Positions 39,636-48,267 of a DNA stretch of 64,000 bases are shown one piece after another; the stretch's first letter is position 1, and the number at the start of each line of letters is the position of its first letter. The stretch lies in contig NC_007651.1 in the NCBI RefSeq assembly GCF_000012365.1, positions 1,922,001 to 1,986,000 of the forward strand, in the 5' to 3' direction. The translations under genes were made by a program, and so were the position numbers. A model generated the notes under the pieces. It had not been told where the DNA came from. It did no database searches and worked only from the letters and a program-made list of their open reading frames with translations. The stretch is from Burkholderia thailandensis E264 (GTDB lineage: Bacteria > Pseudomonadota > Gammaproteobacteria > Burkholderiales > Burkholderiaceae).

Positions 39636-41095
39636 CCCCGTTACTATCTTCCCGCCCCGATAATTGGGGCTTTGGCCAGCCAGGCTCGGCATGATTCTCG
39701 CCCCCAGTCGCAGTCATGATCCGGGGGGTGTTGTCACCGGGCCTGGTGGGTGGCTGGTGATCGCTGATAGGGGTTTGGCCGGGATATCCCGACGCCGTCC
39801 GTAACGTGGATGCCGAGACTTGCCACCGTTGTTGCAGGCCAATCCGTTCACTCTGCACAAACTGCGATGCAAGACACACAACAACGTGATGCCGTCGATG
39901 TCTTCGTCGGCGTCGATGTCGGTAAAGGCCAGCATCACGCCGTCGCACTCGATCGGAACGGCAAGCGTCTGTACAACAAGGCGCTACCCAACGACGAGGC
40001 CAAGCTGCGCGCCCTCATCGCCGAACTCAAGACTCACGGTCGACTCCTGTTCGTCGTCGACCAACCTTCCACCATCGGCGCGCTGCCGGTGGCCGTAGCC
40101 CGTGCTGAAGGCGTACTCGTCGCCTATCTGCCGGGACTGGCCATGCGCCGCATCGCCGATCTGCATGCAGGTGAAGCCAAGACCGATGCCCGCGATGCCG
40201 CGATCATTGCCGAAGCCGCCCGCTCGATGCCACATACGCTGCGCTCACTTCGATTGGCTGACGAGCAACTCGCCGAGCTCACCATGCTGTGCGGCTTCGA
40301 CGATGATCTCGCCGCCCAGGTCACTCAAACCAGCAACCGCATTCGCGGCCTGCTTACTCAAATCCATCCGGCGCTCGAGCGCGTTCTCGGACCCCGCCTC
40401 GACCATCCGGCAGTGCTCGATCTGCTTGAGCGCTACCCGTCGCCCGCCGCGCTTGCCTCAACCAGCGAGAAGACGCTTGCTAACCGCCTGACCAAGCTCG
40501 CGCCCCGCATGGGCAAAAGCTTGGCGGCCGAGATCGTTCAGGCTCTGAGCGAACAAGCCGTGATCGTGCCCGGCACGCAAGCTGCCACCATCGTCATGCC
40601 TCGTTTGGCCCAGCAGCTTGCGGCCTTGCGTAAGCAGCGCGACGAGGTCGCGGCCGAAGTTGAGCAACTGGTGCTTGCTCACCCTCTTTGGCCGGTCCTG
40701 ACCAGCATGCCGGGAGTCGGCGTCAGGACCGCCGCCAGACTCCTGACCGAAGTCGCCCATAAGGCCTTCGCTTCGGCTGCACACTTGGCGGCCTACGCTG
40801 GCCTTGCCCCGGTCACCCGGCGCTCAGGCTCGTCTATCCGAGGCGAACATCCATCCAGACGCGGCAACAAGGTGCTAAAGCGCGCCTTGTTCCTATCCGC
40901 CTTCGCTGCCTTACGAGACCCAGTCTCACGGGCCTATTACTCCCGCAAGATCCAGCAAGGCAAGCGCCACAACCAAGCCCTCATCGCACTGGCACGGCGA
41001 CGCTGCGACGTCCTGTTCGCCATGCTGCGTGACGGCACCATTTACCAACCCAAGTCAGCCCCTACCGCTTGACGAAACACATAGGGGCACCCCCC
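39636..41095 (+). mobile_element. IS110-family insertion sequence, copy 1
   Basis: The limits were taken from where identity with the inverted copy begins and ends (39636 and 41095; mirror positions 42847 and 41388). The 1,460-bp element holds one transposase gene. There are no long terminal inverted repeats, which is normal for IS110. Left of it is the otsA end; right of it is the short decayed spacer. Confidence 0.85.
39867..41072 (+). CDS. IS110-family transposase, copy 1
   Basis: The 401-residue protein has the N-terminal RuvC-like DEDD domain (VFVGVDVGKGQHHAVAL, and KTDARDAAIIAEAAR) and the C-terminal Transposase_20 domain (LTSMPGVGVRTAARLL, AYAGLAPVTRRSGSSIRG), hallmarks of IS110. IS110 enzymes use RuvC-type chemistry and, in some members, a structured RNA from the element's end as guide. 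An earlier ATG at 39810 would add 19 residues. The frame is intact and identical to copy 2, which suggests recent movement or gene conversion. Confidence 0.92.
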   Translation: MQDTQQRDAVDVFVGVDVGKGQHHAVALDRNGKRLYNKALPNDEAKLRALIAELKTHGRLLFVVDQPSTIGALPVAVARAEGVLVAYLPGLAMRRIADLHAGEAKTDARDAAIIAEAARSMPHTLRSLRLADEQLAELTMLCGFDDDLAAQVTQTSNRIRGLLTQIHPALERVLGPRLDHPAVLDLLERYPSPAALASTSEKTLANRLTKLAPRMGKSLAAEIVQALSEQAVIVPGTQAATIVMPRLAQQLAALRKQRDEVAAEVEQLVLAHPLWPVLTSMPGVGVRTAARLLTEVAHKAFASAAHLAAYAGLAPVTRRSGSSIRGEHPSRRGNKVLKRALFLSAFAALRDPVSRAYYSRKIQQGKRHNQALIALARRRCDVLFAMLRDGTIYQPKSAPTA

Positions 41096-41387
41096 GGATG
41101 ACGAATGCGGGCTTGAGCGAAAAGACCGACCGTGATCCGCCCCCCACGAAGCTGGACGGCTAAAGGCCAGGCGCCGAAGGGCTGCGTTCCGCGATCGGCC
41201 ATGCGGACGGCGGGCCGCGATCCGTCGGCGTATCACCGGTCGGCCAATTCCGCGACGCTTCGCCGGCCGGATCGGGCCGAGCGCCTCCTTCCGATGTCGG
41301 ATGCCCCTGAACGACTGGTCGTCGAAGCCCGTCGCTGTACTTCGTCATGCAACACACCCCAAAAGTCGGACTGAAACATCCAGCTTT
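41096..41387. other. 292-bp spacer between the inverted IS110 copies
   Basis: Unique DNA enclosed by the two inverted IS110 copies. It holds the decayed IS3-like orfA remnant on the minus strand and about 60 bases of unassigned sequence at the left. Confidence 0.7.
41160..41348 (-). pseudogene. Decayed IS3-type orfA remnant
   Basis: From an ATG at 41348 on the minus strand the frame begins MTKYSDGLRRPVVQ, resembling the start of IS3-family OrfA proteins. A frame change around 41280 then gives GIGRPVIRRRIAARRPHGR, resembling the VIRRWVAAYRAHG part of the same protein. The sequence upstream (AAGCTGGATGTTTCAGTCCG) also resembles an IS3-type leader. Only about 60 codons survive, with substitutions and a frameshift. 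Confidence 0.4.
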
Positions 41388-42847
41388 GGGGGGTGCCCCT
41401 ATGTGTTTCGTCAAGCGGTAGGGGCTGACTTGGGTTGGTAAATGGTGCCGTCACGCAGCATGGCGAACAGGACGTCGCAGCGTCGCCGTGCCAGTGCGAT
41501 GAGGGCTTGGTTGTGGCGCTTGCCTTGCTGGATCTTGCGGGAGTAATAGGCCCGTGAGACTGGGTCTCGTAAGGCAGCGAAGGCGGATAGGAACAAGGCG
41601 CGCTTTAGCACCTTGTTGCCGCGTCTGGATGGATGTTCGCCTCGGATAGACGAGCCTGAGCGCCGGGTGACCGGGGCAAGGCCAGCGTAGGCCGCCAAGT
41701 GTGCAGCCGAAGCGAAGGCCTTATGGGCGACTTCGGTCAGGAGTCTGGCGGCGGTCCTGACGCCGACTCCCGGCATGCTGGTCAGGACCGGCCAAAGAGG
41801 GTGAGCAAGCACCAGTTGCTCAACTTCGGCCGCGACCTCGTCGCGCTGCTTACGCAAGGCCGCAAGCTGCTGGGCCAAACGAGGCATGACGATGGTGGCA
41901 GCTTGCGTGCCGGGCACGATCACGGCTTGTTCGCTCAGAGCCTGAACGATCTCGGCCGCCAAGCTTTTGCCCATGCGGGGCGCGAGCTTGGTCAGGCGGT
42001 TAGCAAGCGTCTTCTCGCTGGTTGAGGCAAGCGCGGCGGGCGACGGGTAGCGCTCAAGCAGATCGAGCACTGCCGGATGGTCGAGGCGGGGTCCGAGAAC
42101 GCGCTCGAGCGCCGGATGGATTTGAGTAAGCAGGCCGCGAATGCGGTTGCTGGTTTGAGTGACCTGGGCGGCGAGATCATCGTCGAAGCCGCACAGCATG
42201 GTGAGCTCGGCGAGTTGCTCGTCAGCCAATCGAAGTGAGCGCAGCGTATGTGGCATCGAGCGGGCGGCTTCGGCAATGATCGCGGCATCGCGGGCATCGG
42301 TCTTGGCTTCACCTGCATGCAGATCGGCGATGCGGCGCATGGCCAGTCCCGGCAGATAGGCGACGAGTACGCCTTCAGCACGGGCTACGGCCACCGGCAG
42401 CGCGCCGATGGTGGAAGGTTGGTCGACGACGAACAGGAGTCGACCGTGAGTCTTGAGTTCGGCGATGAGGGCGCGCAGCTTGGCCTCGTCGTTGGGTAGC
42501 GCCTTGTTGTACAGACGCTTGCCGTTCCGATCGAGTGCGACGGCGTGATGCTGGCCTTTACCGACATCGACGCCGACGAAGACATCGACGGCATCACGTT
42601 GTTGTGTGTCTTGCATCGCAGTTTGTGCAGAGTGAACGGATTGGCCTGCAACAACGGTGGCAAGTCTCGGCATCCACGTTACGGACGGCGTCGGGATATC
42701 CCGGCCAAACCCCTATCAGCGATCACCAGCCACCCACCAGGCCCGGTGACAACACCCCCCGGATCATGACTGCGACTGGGGGCGAGAATCATGCCGAGCC
42801 TGGCTGGCCAAAGCCCCAATTATCGGGGCGGGAAGATAGTAACGGGG
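41388..42847 (-). mobile_element. IS110-family insertion sequence, copy 2 (inverted)
   Basis: Mirror image of copy 1; paired positions sum to 82483 at all boundaries checked (transposase starts, stops and outer ends). Outside it at 42848 begins the DNA downstream of the ABC exporter gene. Confidence 0.85.
41411..42616 (-). CDS. IS110-family transposase, copy 2
   Basis: The 401-residue product is identical to that of copy 1, with the same DEDD and Transposase_20 domains. The alternative upstream ATG is at 42673. Both transposases are oriented toward each other (convergent), with their 3' ends facing the 292-bp spacer. Confidence 0.92.
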   Translation of the reverse strand: MQDTQQRDAVDVFVGVDVGKGQHHAVALDRNGKRLYNKALPNDEAKLRALIAELKTHGRLLFVVDQPSTIGALPVAVARAEGVLVAYLPGLAMRRIADLHAGEAKTDARDAAIIAEAARSMPHTLRSLRLADEQLAELTMLCGFDDDLAAQVTQTSNRIRGLLTQIHPALERVLGPRLDHPAVLDLLERYPSPAALASTSEKTLANRLTKLAPRMGKSLAAEIVQALSEQAVIVPGTQAATIVMPRLAQQLAALRKQRDEVAAEVEQLVLAHPLWPVLTSMPGVGVRTAARLLTEVAHKAFASAAHLAAYAGLAPVTRRSGSSIRGEHPSRRGNKVLKRALFLSAFAALRDPVSRAYYSRKIQQGKRHNQALIALARRRCDVLFAMLRDGTIYQPKSAPTA

Positions 42848-42916
42848 GGCGGAATTTTCGGAGCGCAGTTCCGGCCGGGCCTTTTCGTTCTTCCCTTTTT
42901 CGTTGACGGCGCGGCG

Positions 42917-44782
42917 CTACGCGACGCGTTCGTCGTCCGACGCCGACGCATCGTCGTCGCCGTTACCGTCGCCCTCCGCGGGCGCCGGCGCGGCCAGGTG
43001 CCGGCCGTGCTGTTTCGCGAGCAGGTCGCGGTAGAGGCCCGGGCGCTCGCGCAGCACGTCGGGGCTGCCGTCGTCGATCACCTTGCCCGCGCTCATCACG
43101 ATGATCCGGTCGAAGTTGCGCAGCGTCGACAGCCGGTGCGCGATCGCGATCACCGTGCGGCCCGTCATCAGCCGGTCGAGGGCGGCCTGGATCGCTTCTT
43201 CGGACGCGCTGTCGAGCGCCGACGTCGCCTCGTCGAGCAGCAGGATCGGCGCGTCCTTCAGGATCGCGCGCGCGATCGCGATCCGCTGCCGCTGGCCGCC
43301 CGACAGCTTCACGCCGCGATCGCCGACGATCGTCTCGAAGCCCTCCGGCATCGCCTCGATGAACTCGGTGCAGCGCGCATCGCGCGCGGCGGCGAGCACT
43401 TCCTCGTGCGTCGCGTCGGGGCGCCCGTACGCGATGTTCTCGTAGATCGACCGGTGGAAGAGGGAGATGTCCTGCGGCACGAGCGCGATCGACTGGCGCA
43501 GGCTCTCCTGCGTGATCGAGCCGAGGTCCTGGCCGTCGACCCGGATCGCGCCCTGCTGGATCTCGTAGAAGCGCTGCAGCAGCGCGAGCACGGTCGACTT
43601 GCCCGCCCCCGACTTGCCGATCAGGCCGACGCGCTGGCCGGGCTCGATGTGCAGATCGAAGTGGTCGAGGATCGGCCGGCGGTGCGGATACGCGAACGTC
43701 ACGCGCTCGAAGTCGACGCGGCCGCCGCGCGGCGCGAGCGCGATCGCGTCCGAGCGGTCGGGCATCCCGTGCGGCTCGAGGAGCGTCTTCACCGCCTCGG
43801 CGAGCCGCGCGACGTGCTGCGTGACGTCGACGAGCGCGACGGCGAGGTCGCGCGTGCCGTGCAGGATCGTGAAGCCGAGCGAGCTCACGAGGACGATGTC
43901 GCCCGACGTCGCGCGCCCCTGCTCCCAGAGCCACAGCGCCCAGCCGAGCAGGCCCGCCGACAGCATCGCGGTGATCACCGCGTGCAAGAGGCGCAGCTTC
44001 TCAAGATAGAGCAGGCTCTGCTGGCGCGCGTCCATCTCGGCCTTCACAGTCGCGGAAAAGCGCTTCTGCTCGCGCAGCGTCATCCCGAACGCGCGCACGA
44101 GCCCCATGTTGCCGATCACGTCGACGAGCTCGCCGTCGACGGCCGCCGCCTTCGCCGCGAAGCGGTGGTGGCGCACCGAGCCGCGCTTGGCGAGCTTGAA
44201 CAGCACGATCGCGAGCACGCCCGAGCACGACAGGAGGCCGAGCGCCATCAGCGGATTGACGACGATGATCATCAGGATCGCGCCCATCACCGCGATGCAC
44301 GGCGGCAGCACGTTCCACGCCATCGTGTTCTCCGACGTGTAGATCGCGTTCGACGTCGCGGTGATCCGGCTCGCAAGCGTGCCCGGCTGCTTCTCCGCGT
44401 AGTAAGTCTGCGAATGCCCGCTCAAATATTGGAACAGATCGCGGCGCAGATCGCCCGTCACCGCGACGAACGTATGCGCGGCGACCCAGCCGCCGACGCG
44501 CCACAGCAGGTTGTCCGCGGCGATCAGGCCGACGAGGAGCGCGAACGCGCCCCAGAGCGCGCCCGGATGGTGGCGGCCGGCCGCGAGCACGTCGATCAGG
44601 TGCTTGATCGCGTATTGCGAGCCGAGCGCGCAGCCGACCGCCGCGAGCACGCTGGCGAGCACGACGACGTGCGCGACCGGGTGCATCCGGATATAGCGGA
44701 ACAGGAACGCGAGCGGCCGGTTGGCGTAGCTCGCGAGCTTCGCGTTGTGGGCGTTGCGCTGGGCAGGGGTGAGAGCTTCCAA
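42917..44782 (-). CDS. ABC exporter, fused membrane and ATP-binding domains
   Basis: A 621-residue half-transporter: six membrane helices in residues 20-320, then an ATPase domain with Walker A GKSGAGKST, Q-loop VPQDISLF, signature LSGGQRQR, Walker B ILLLDEATSALD and switch His in AHRLS. The C-terminal 30 residues are Asp/Gly/Ala-rich. It resembles MsbA/HlyB-type exporters working as homodimers in the inner membrane. Substrate is unknown. The next gene upstream, across 560 bases, is a divergent glycosyltransferase. Its 3' end is 70 bases from IS110 copy 2. Confidence 0.9.
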   Translation of the reverse strand: MEALTPAQRNAHNAKLASYANRPLAFLFRYIRMHPVAHVVVLASVLAAVGCALGSQYAIKHLIDVLAAGRHHPGALWGAFALLVGLIAADNLLWRVGGWVAAHTFVAVTGDLRRDLFQYLSGHSQTYYAEKQPGTLASRITATSNAIYTSENTMAWNVLPPCIAVMGAILMIIVVNPLMALGLLSCSGVLAIVLFKLAKRGSVRHHRFAAKAAAVDGELVDVIGNMGLVRAFGMTLREQKRFSATVKAEMDARQQSLLYLEKLRLLHAVITAMLSAGLLGWALWLWEQGRATSGDIVLVSSLGFTILHGTRDLAVALVDVTQHVARLAEAVKTLLEPHGMPDRSDAIALAPRGGRVDFERVTFAYPHRRPILDHFDLHIEPGQRVGLIGKSGAGKSTVLALLQRFYEIQQGAIRVDGQDLGSITQESLRQSIALVPQDISLFHRSIYENIAYGRPDATHEEVLAAARDARCTEFIEAMPEGFETIVGDRGVKLSGGQRQRIAIARAILKDAPILLLDEATSALDSASEEAIQAALDRLMTGRTVIAIAHRLSTLRNFDRIIVMSAGKVIDDGSPDVLRERPGLYRDLLAKQHGRHLAAPAPAEGDGNGDDDASASDDERVA

Positions 44783-45340
44783 AATCAGTGCGTGTGGTGA
44801 AACGAGGGTTGAACGCCGCGTCCGAACGTCGCGCCGAGAAGCAGGCGAAAGCCGGCATTGTAATCAAGCCGGTGCGTCGCGCTGCGCCCGAGTTGCGTTA
44901 CGCCGGGGTATGCGACTCATTTTGGGATAAAATTTTGCGTCTTGTGGCGCGTTCCTCTCGTCGACGGACGAAAAACGCCGCGCGCACGGCCGGTTGCCGC
45001 ATGGAGCGGAGCGGACGCAACTACTCTAGAACGGTCTTCACGTCGGAAGATTGGCAAAGTGTTGCGTCTTTGTAACAACGTAAAGACTTTGAAATGTTGT
45101 GCGCCGCACCGTCCGCGACCCCCGATAATCGACTCCGGGTTTGTCCTAGGTCCTTTACTGGAACCTGTCAACGGAATTCCCGCTGAAACGTTAACTGCCC
45201 GTGCGGCGCGGCCTGCCAGGCAACGCAGCTTCAGTGTCGCGAGCCGGCTCGCCCGACGTCCAACCGACGTCGCCGCGGCGTTCGGCAGGCGGGCGATCGA
45301 CCCGCTGTTTTACTTTTTGCCGATTTTTTAGGAGTTACAC
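44783..45340. other. Divergent intergenic region, ABC exporter / glycosyltransferase
   Basis: 558 bases without a supported gene. The centre (about 44920-45130) is AT-richer than the flanks and contains TTTTGGGATAAAATTTTGCG and GTAACAACGTAAAGACTTTG, so promoters for both genes likely lie here. A TTAGGAGTT ribosome site precedes the glycosyltransferase ATG. Confidence 0.45.
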
Positions 45341-46405
45341 ATGCGAATCGCTCAAATCGCTCCGTTGCACGAAGCGGTTCCCCCGAAACTGTACGGCGGT
45401 ACCGAACGGGTGGTGTCCTATCTGACCGAGGCGCTCGTCGAGATGGGACATGACGTCACGCTCTTCGCGAGCGGCGATTCGCAGACCTCCGCGAAGCTCG
45501 AGGCCGTGTGGCCGCAGGCGCTGCGCCTCGATCCGACGATCCGCGACGTGATGGCGCCGCACATGCTGCTGCTCGAGGAAGTGCGCCGCCGCGCGGACGA
45601 GTTCGACGTGCTGCACTTCCACATCGACTACTACCCGTTCCCGCTGTTCTCGCGCCAGCCGGTGCCGCATCTGACGACGCTGCACGGCCGCCTCGACCTG
45701 CCGGAACTGCAGCCGATCTTCAACACGTTCAGCGACGTGCCCGTCGTGTCGATCTCCGACAACCAGCGCATTCCGCTGTCGCAGGCGAACTGGCTGCAGA
45801 CGACCTACCACGGCCTGCCCGAGAACCTGCTCAAGCCGATCCCGGACGTGAAGCCGAGCTACCTCGCGTTTCTCGGCCGCATCTCGCCGGAAAAGCGCGT
45901 CGACACCGCGATCCGCATCGCCGAGCAGGCCGGCATGCCGATCAAGATCGCCGCGAAGCTCGACAAGGCCGATCGCGCGTACTACGAAGAGAAGATCAAG
46001 CCGCTCTTCTCGCTGCCGCACGTCGAGTACATCGGCGAGATCAGCGAAGCCGAGAAGGCCGAATTCCTCGGCAACGCGCACGCGCTGCTGTTCCCGATCG
46101 ACTGGCCGGAGCCGTTCGGCCTCGTGATGATCGAGGCGATGGCGTGCGGCACGCCGGTCATCGCGTTCAAGCGCGGCTCGGTGCCTGAGGTGATCGAGAA
46201 CGGCGTGTCGGGCTTCGTGGTCGAGGACGAACTGTCCGCCGTCGCCGCCGTCAAGCGCCTGAACACGCTGCCGCGCGAGCGGGTGCGCGCCGCGTTCGAC
46301 GCGCGTTTCACGTCGAAGGTGATGGCGCGGAACTATGTGAAGGGCTACGAGGAGCTGCTGCGCCAGAAGCGCCGCACGGTGCTGCGCGAAGTCAACGCCG
46401 GCTGA
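45341..46405 (+). CDS. Glycosyltransferase family 4
   Basis: The 354-residue GT-B enzyme has the GT4 features: N-terminal PPKLYGGTERVVSYLTEAL, FLGRISPEKRVDTAI at the start of the C-terminal domain, and the donor-binding E-x7-E region PEPFGLVMIEAMACGTPVIA. The acceptor is unknown. The gene is alone, with a strong ribosome site and terminator. A role in an exported glycan or glycolipid is possible given the divergent ABC exporter, but this is guesswork. Confidence 0.9.
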   Translation: MRIAQIAPLHEAVPPKLYGGTERVVSYLTEALVEMGHDVTLFASGDSQTSAKLEAVWPQALRLDPTIRDVMAPHMLLLEEVRRRADEFDVLHFHIDYYPFPLFSRQPVPHLTTLHGRLDLPELQPIFNTFSDVPVVSISDNQRIPLSQANWLQTTYHGLPENLLKPIPDVKPSYLAFLGRISPEKRVDTAIRIAEQAGMPIKIAAKLDKADRAYYEEKIKPLFSLPHVEYIGEISEAEKAEFLGNAHALLFPIDWPEPFGLVMIEAMACGTPVIAFKRGSVPEVIENGVSGFVVEDELSAVAAVKRLNTLPRERVRAAFDARFTSKVMARNYVKGYEELLRQKRRTVLREVNAG

Positions 46406-46437
46406 CGCGGCGCTTTCGAGCGCTGCACGTTCGAGCG

Positions 46438-46472
46438 ATGCCCCGCCCGGGTCGACCTGGCGGGGCATTTTG
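46438..46472 (+). terminator. Intrinsic terminator after the glycosyltransferase gene
   Basis: ATGCCCCGCC pairs with GGCGGGGCAT over a loop of about 11 bases, followed by TTTTG. Confidence 0.8.
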
Positions 46473-46664
46473 CATTCGGCGGCGGGCGCGCCGGCCGCCG
46501 GTGCGCGCCCCGCGCGATCTGTTGTATTCGCGCCGCGCCGTCGTGTCCGGAAACGATGCAATCCGGCGATTTGCGGCGCTTGGACATCAGCCGGCCGAGT
46601 AATGTCCCTATAATGGCCGTGCCGCAAAATCAGGCCCCGGCAAGGCCGTCAAGAGGAGAGAGTT

Positions 46665-47648
46665 TTGGCGAGAACGAAACCCACGCGCGCGAACCCGGCT
46701 CCCGGCTCGGGCGTCATTTTCGCGTTGCGAGCCGTCGGTCTCGTGCTGCTCGCCCGCTGGCTCTTCTCGATGTCGCTGATGGGCTATCGGGCGTCGCTGT
46801 CGGCGATGGCGTCGTCGCCGTGGGCGTGCATCAACCTCGTCCTCATCTTCCTGCTGCTCGTCTTGCCCGGCGCGCAGGCGCGCGCCGAGCGCCCCCTCCA
46901 TCCGCTTCCGCAGTGGCTGCGCCAGGCGCTGCGCTTCTTCGCGCTGCTCGGCTTTCTGTTCGCCGTATGGTCGGTCGGCGTGTTCGCATGGGTCGCCGGC
47001 TGGCGCCGCGCGCTGCACGCGCTGACGGTCAGCAACGGCTGGCTGCTCGCGGCCCCCGCGCTCTATGCGGCCGTCGTCTGGGTGTGCCGGCCGCGTGCGC
47101 TTTGGCGCACCAATGTCGCCGCGCGCCGCTACGCGATCGGCCGCTACGCGATCTCGCTCGATGTGCTGACGCGCACCGTCGTCGTCTGGATGGAGAGCCG
47201 CAAAGTCGGGCAATACGATGCGCGCGAGTTGTCCGTGCGCTGGCCGAAAGGGGCTGCGCCGCAAGCCTTGGCGGCCGCCGATGCGGGCGCGCCGGCGGCA
47301 GACGCGCCGGGTGTCGCTGCGCCGGGCGTCGTCATGCCGGACGTCGCCGCGCAGGATGCCGGAGCGCAACCGGATATGGCCGCGCCACCCGCTGGGCAAC
47401 CGGATGCCGCCACATCGGCCGGATCGGTCACGTCGGCCGGATCGCATGCATCGGCGAAACAGCCGGCATCCGCGCGTCCCGCCCCGCGCAACGGCGGTTG
47501 GTTCGCGAGGCCGAAGATCGAACTGCTGTGGGATTCGCCGGCCGCGGTCGGCCATAACCGCCAGATCGTGATGCGCGCGCCGCTCGCGACGGAAGGGGAC
47601 CGCGTCGCGGCGCGCGCGCTCGACGCGTCGCTCAGGCAGATCGCGTGA
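46665..47648 (+). CDS. Uncharacterised membrane protein with low-complexity linker
   Basis: The 327-residue protein starts at TTG, with AGAGGAGAGAG as a strong ribosome site. Three or four hydrophobic segments lie in residues 18-150 (ALRAVGLVLLARWLF, INLVLIFLLLVLPG, FALLGFLFAVWSVGVFAWV, WLLAAPALYAAVVWV). Residues about 190-280 are an Ala/Pro/Gly/Asp-rich linker with short imperfect repeats. The end (KIELLWDSPAAVGHNRQIVM) looks folded. I do not recognise the family. It is followed closely by the DUF2214-like gene. Confidence 0.7.
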   Translation: MARTKPTRANPAPGSGVIFALRAVGLVLLARWLFSMSLMGYRASLSAMASSPWACINLVLIFLLLVLPGAQARAERPLHPLPQWLRQALRFFALLGFLFAVWSVGVFAWVAGWRRALHALTVSNGWLLAAPALYAAVVWVCRPRALWRTNVAARRYAIGRYAISLDVLTRTVVVWMESRKVGQYDARELSVRWPKGAAPQALAAADAGAPAADAPGVAAPGVVMPDVAAQDAGAQPDMAAPPAGQPDAATSAGSVTSAGSHASAKQPASARPAPRNGGWFARPKIELLWDSPAAVGHNRQIVMRAPLATEGDRVAARALDASLRQIA

Positions 47649-47703
47649 CGCCGGCGGGCCGGCTCGCGCCGCCGCATTCGCTTTGCCGACGGAAGGAGGA
47701 ACG

Positions 47704-48165
47704 ATGCTGACCGTTCGATGGCTGCTCGCCGCCGTGCATTTGCTCGCGTTCGGCTTCGCGTTCGCGTCGATTTCCGCGCGCAACCGCGCGCTCAAGCGCG
47801 TCGCCGCGTCGCGGCAGCCGGCGGATCTGCCCGACGTGTTCAAGGCCGACGCGATCTGGGGCGTGTCCGCGCTCGTGCTGATCACGACGGGCATCGTCCG
47901 CGCGTTCGGCGGCTTCGAGAAGGGCGGCGACTATTATCTGCACGCGCCGCTCTTTCATCTGAAGATGGGCGCGCTCGCGCTGATCCTCGTGCTCGAGCTC
48001 GCGCCGATGACGGGCCTCATCCGCTGGCGCGTGAGCGCGCGTCGCGGGATGCTGCCCGATCTCGCGCGCGCGCCCGCGTACGCGCGGATCGGCCATGTGC
48101 AGGCGATGCTCATCGCCATGATCGTGCTCGCGGCCACCGGAATGGCGCGCGGCGTCGGGTTCTGA
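47704..48165 (+). CDS. DUF2214 family membrane protein
   Basis: A 153-residue protein with four predicted membrane segments (WLLAAVHLLAFGFAFASI, WGVSALVLITTGIVRAF, HLKMGALALILVLELAPM, AMLIAMIVLAATGMARG). The pattern RNRALKR, then LPDVFKADAIWG and FEKGGDYYLHAPLFHLKMG, is that of DUF2214 proteins, which resemble small haem-binding membrane proteins. Function unknown. GGAGGAACG precedes the ATG, 55 bases after the preceding gene. Confidence 0.8.
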   Translation: MLTVRWLLAAVHLLAFGFAFASISARNRALKRVAASRQPADLPDVFKADAIWGVSALVLITTGIVRAFGGFEKGGDYYLHAPLFHLKMGALALILVLELAPMTGLIRWRVSARRGMLPDLARAPAYARIGHVQAMLIAMIVLAATGMARGVGF

Positions 48166-48267
48166 CCGCCGGCCGCCGGTCACCCCCGCGATCGCCGCCG
48201 CACACGGCGCGCGTCGGCCACGCCCGCGCGTCTTCGCCAGCCGCTCCCGCCCTGCGCGCATTCCCCG

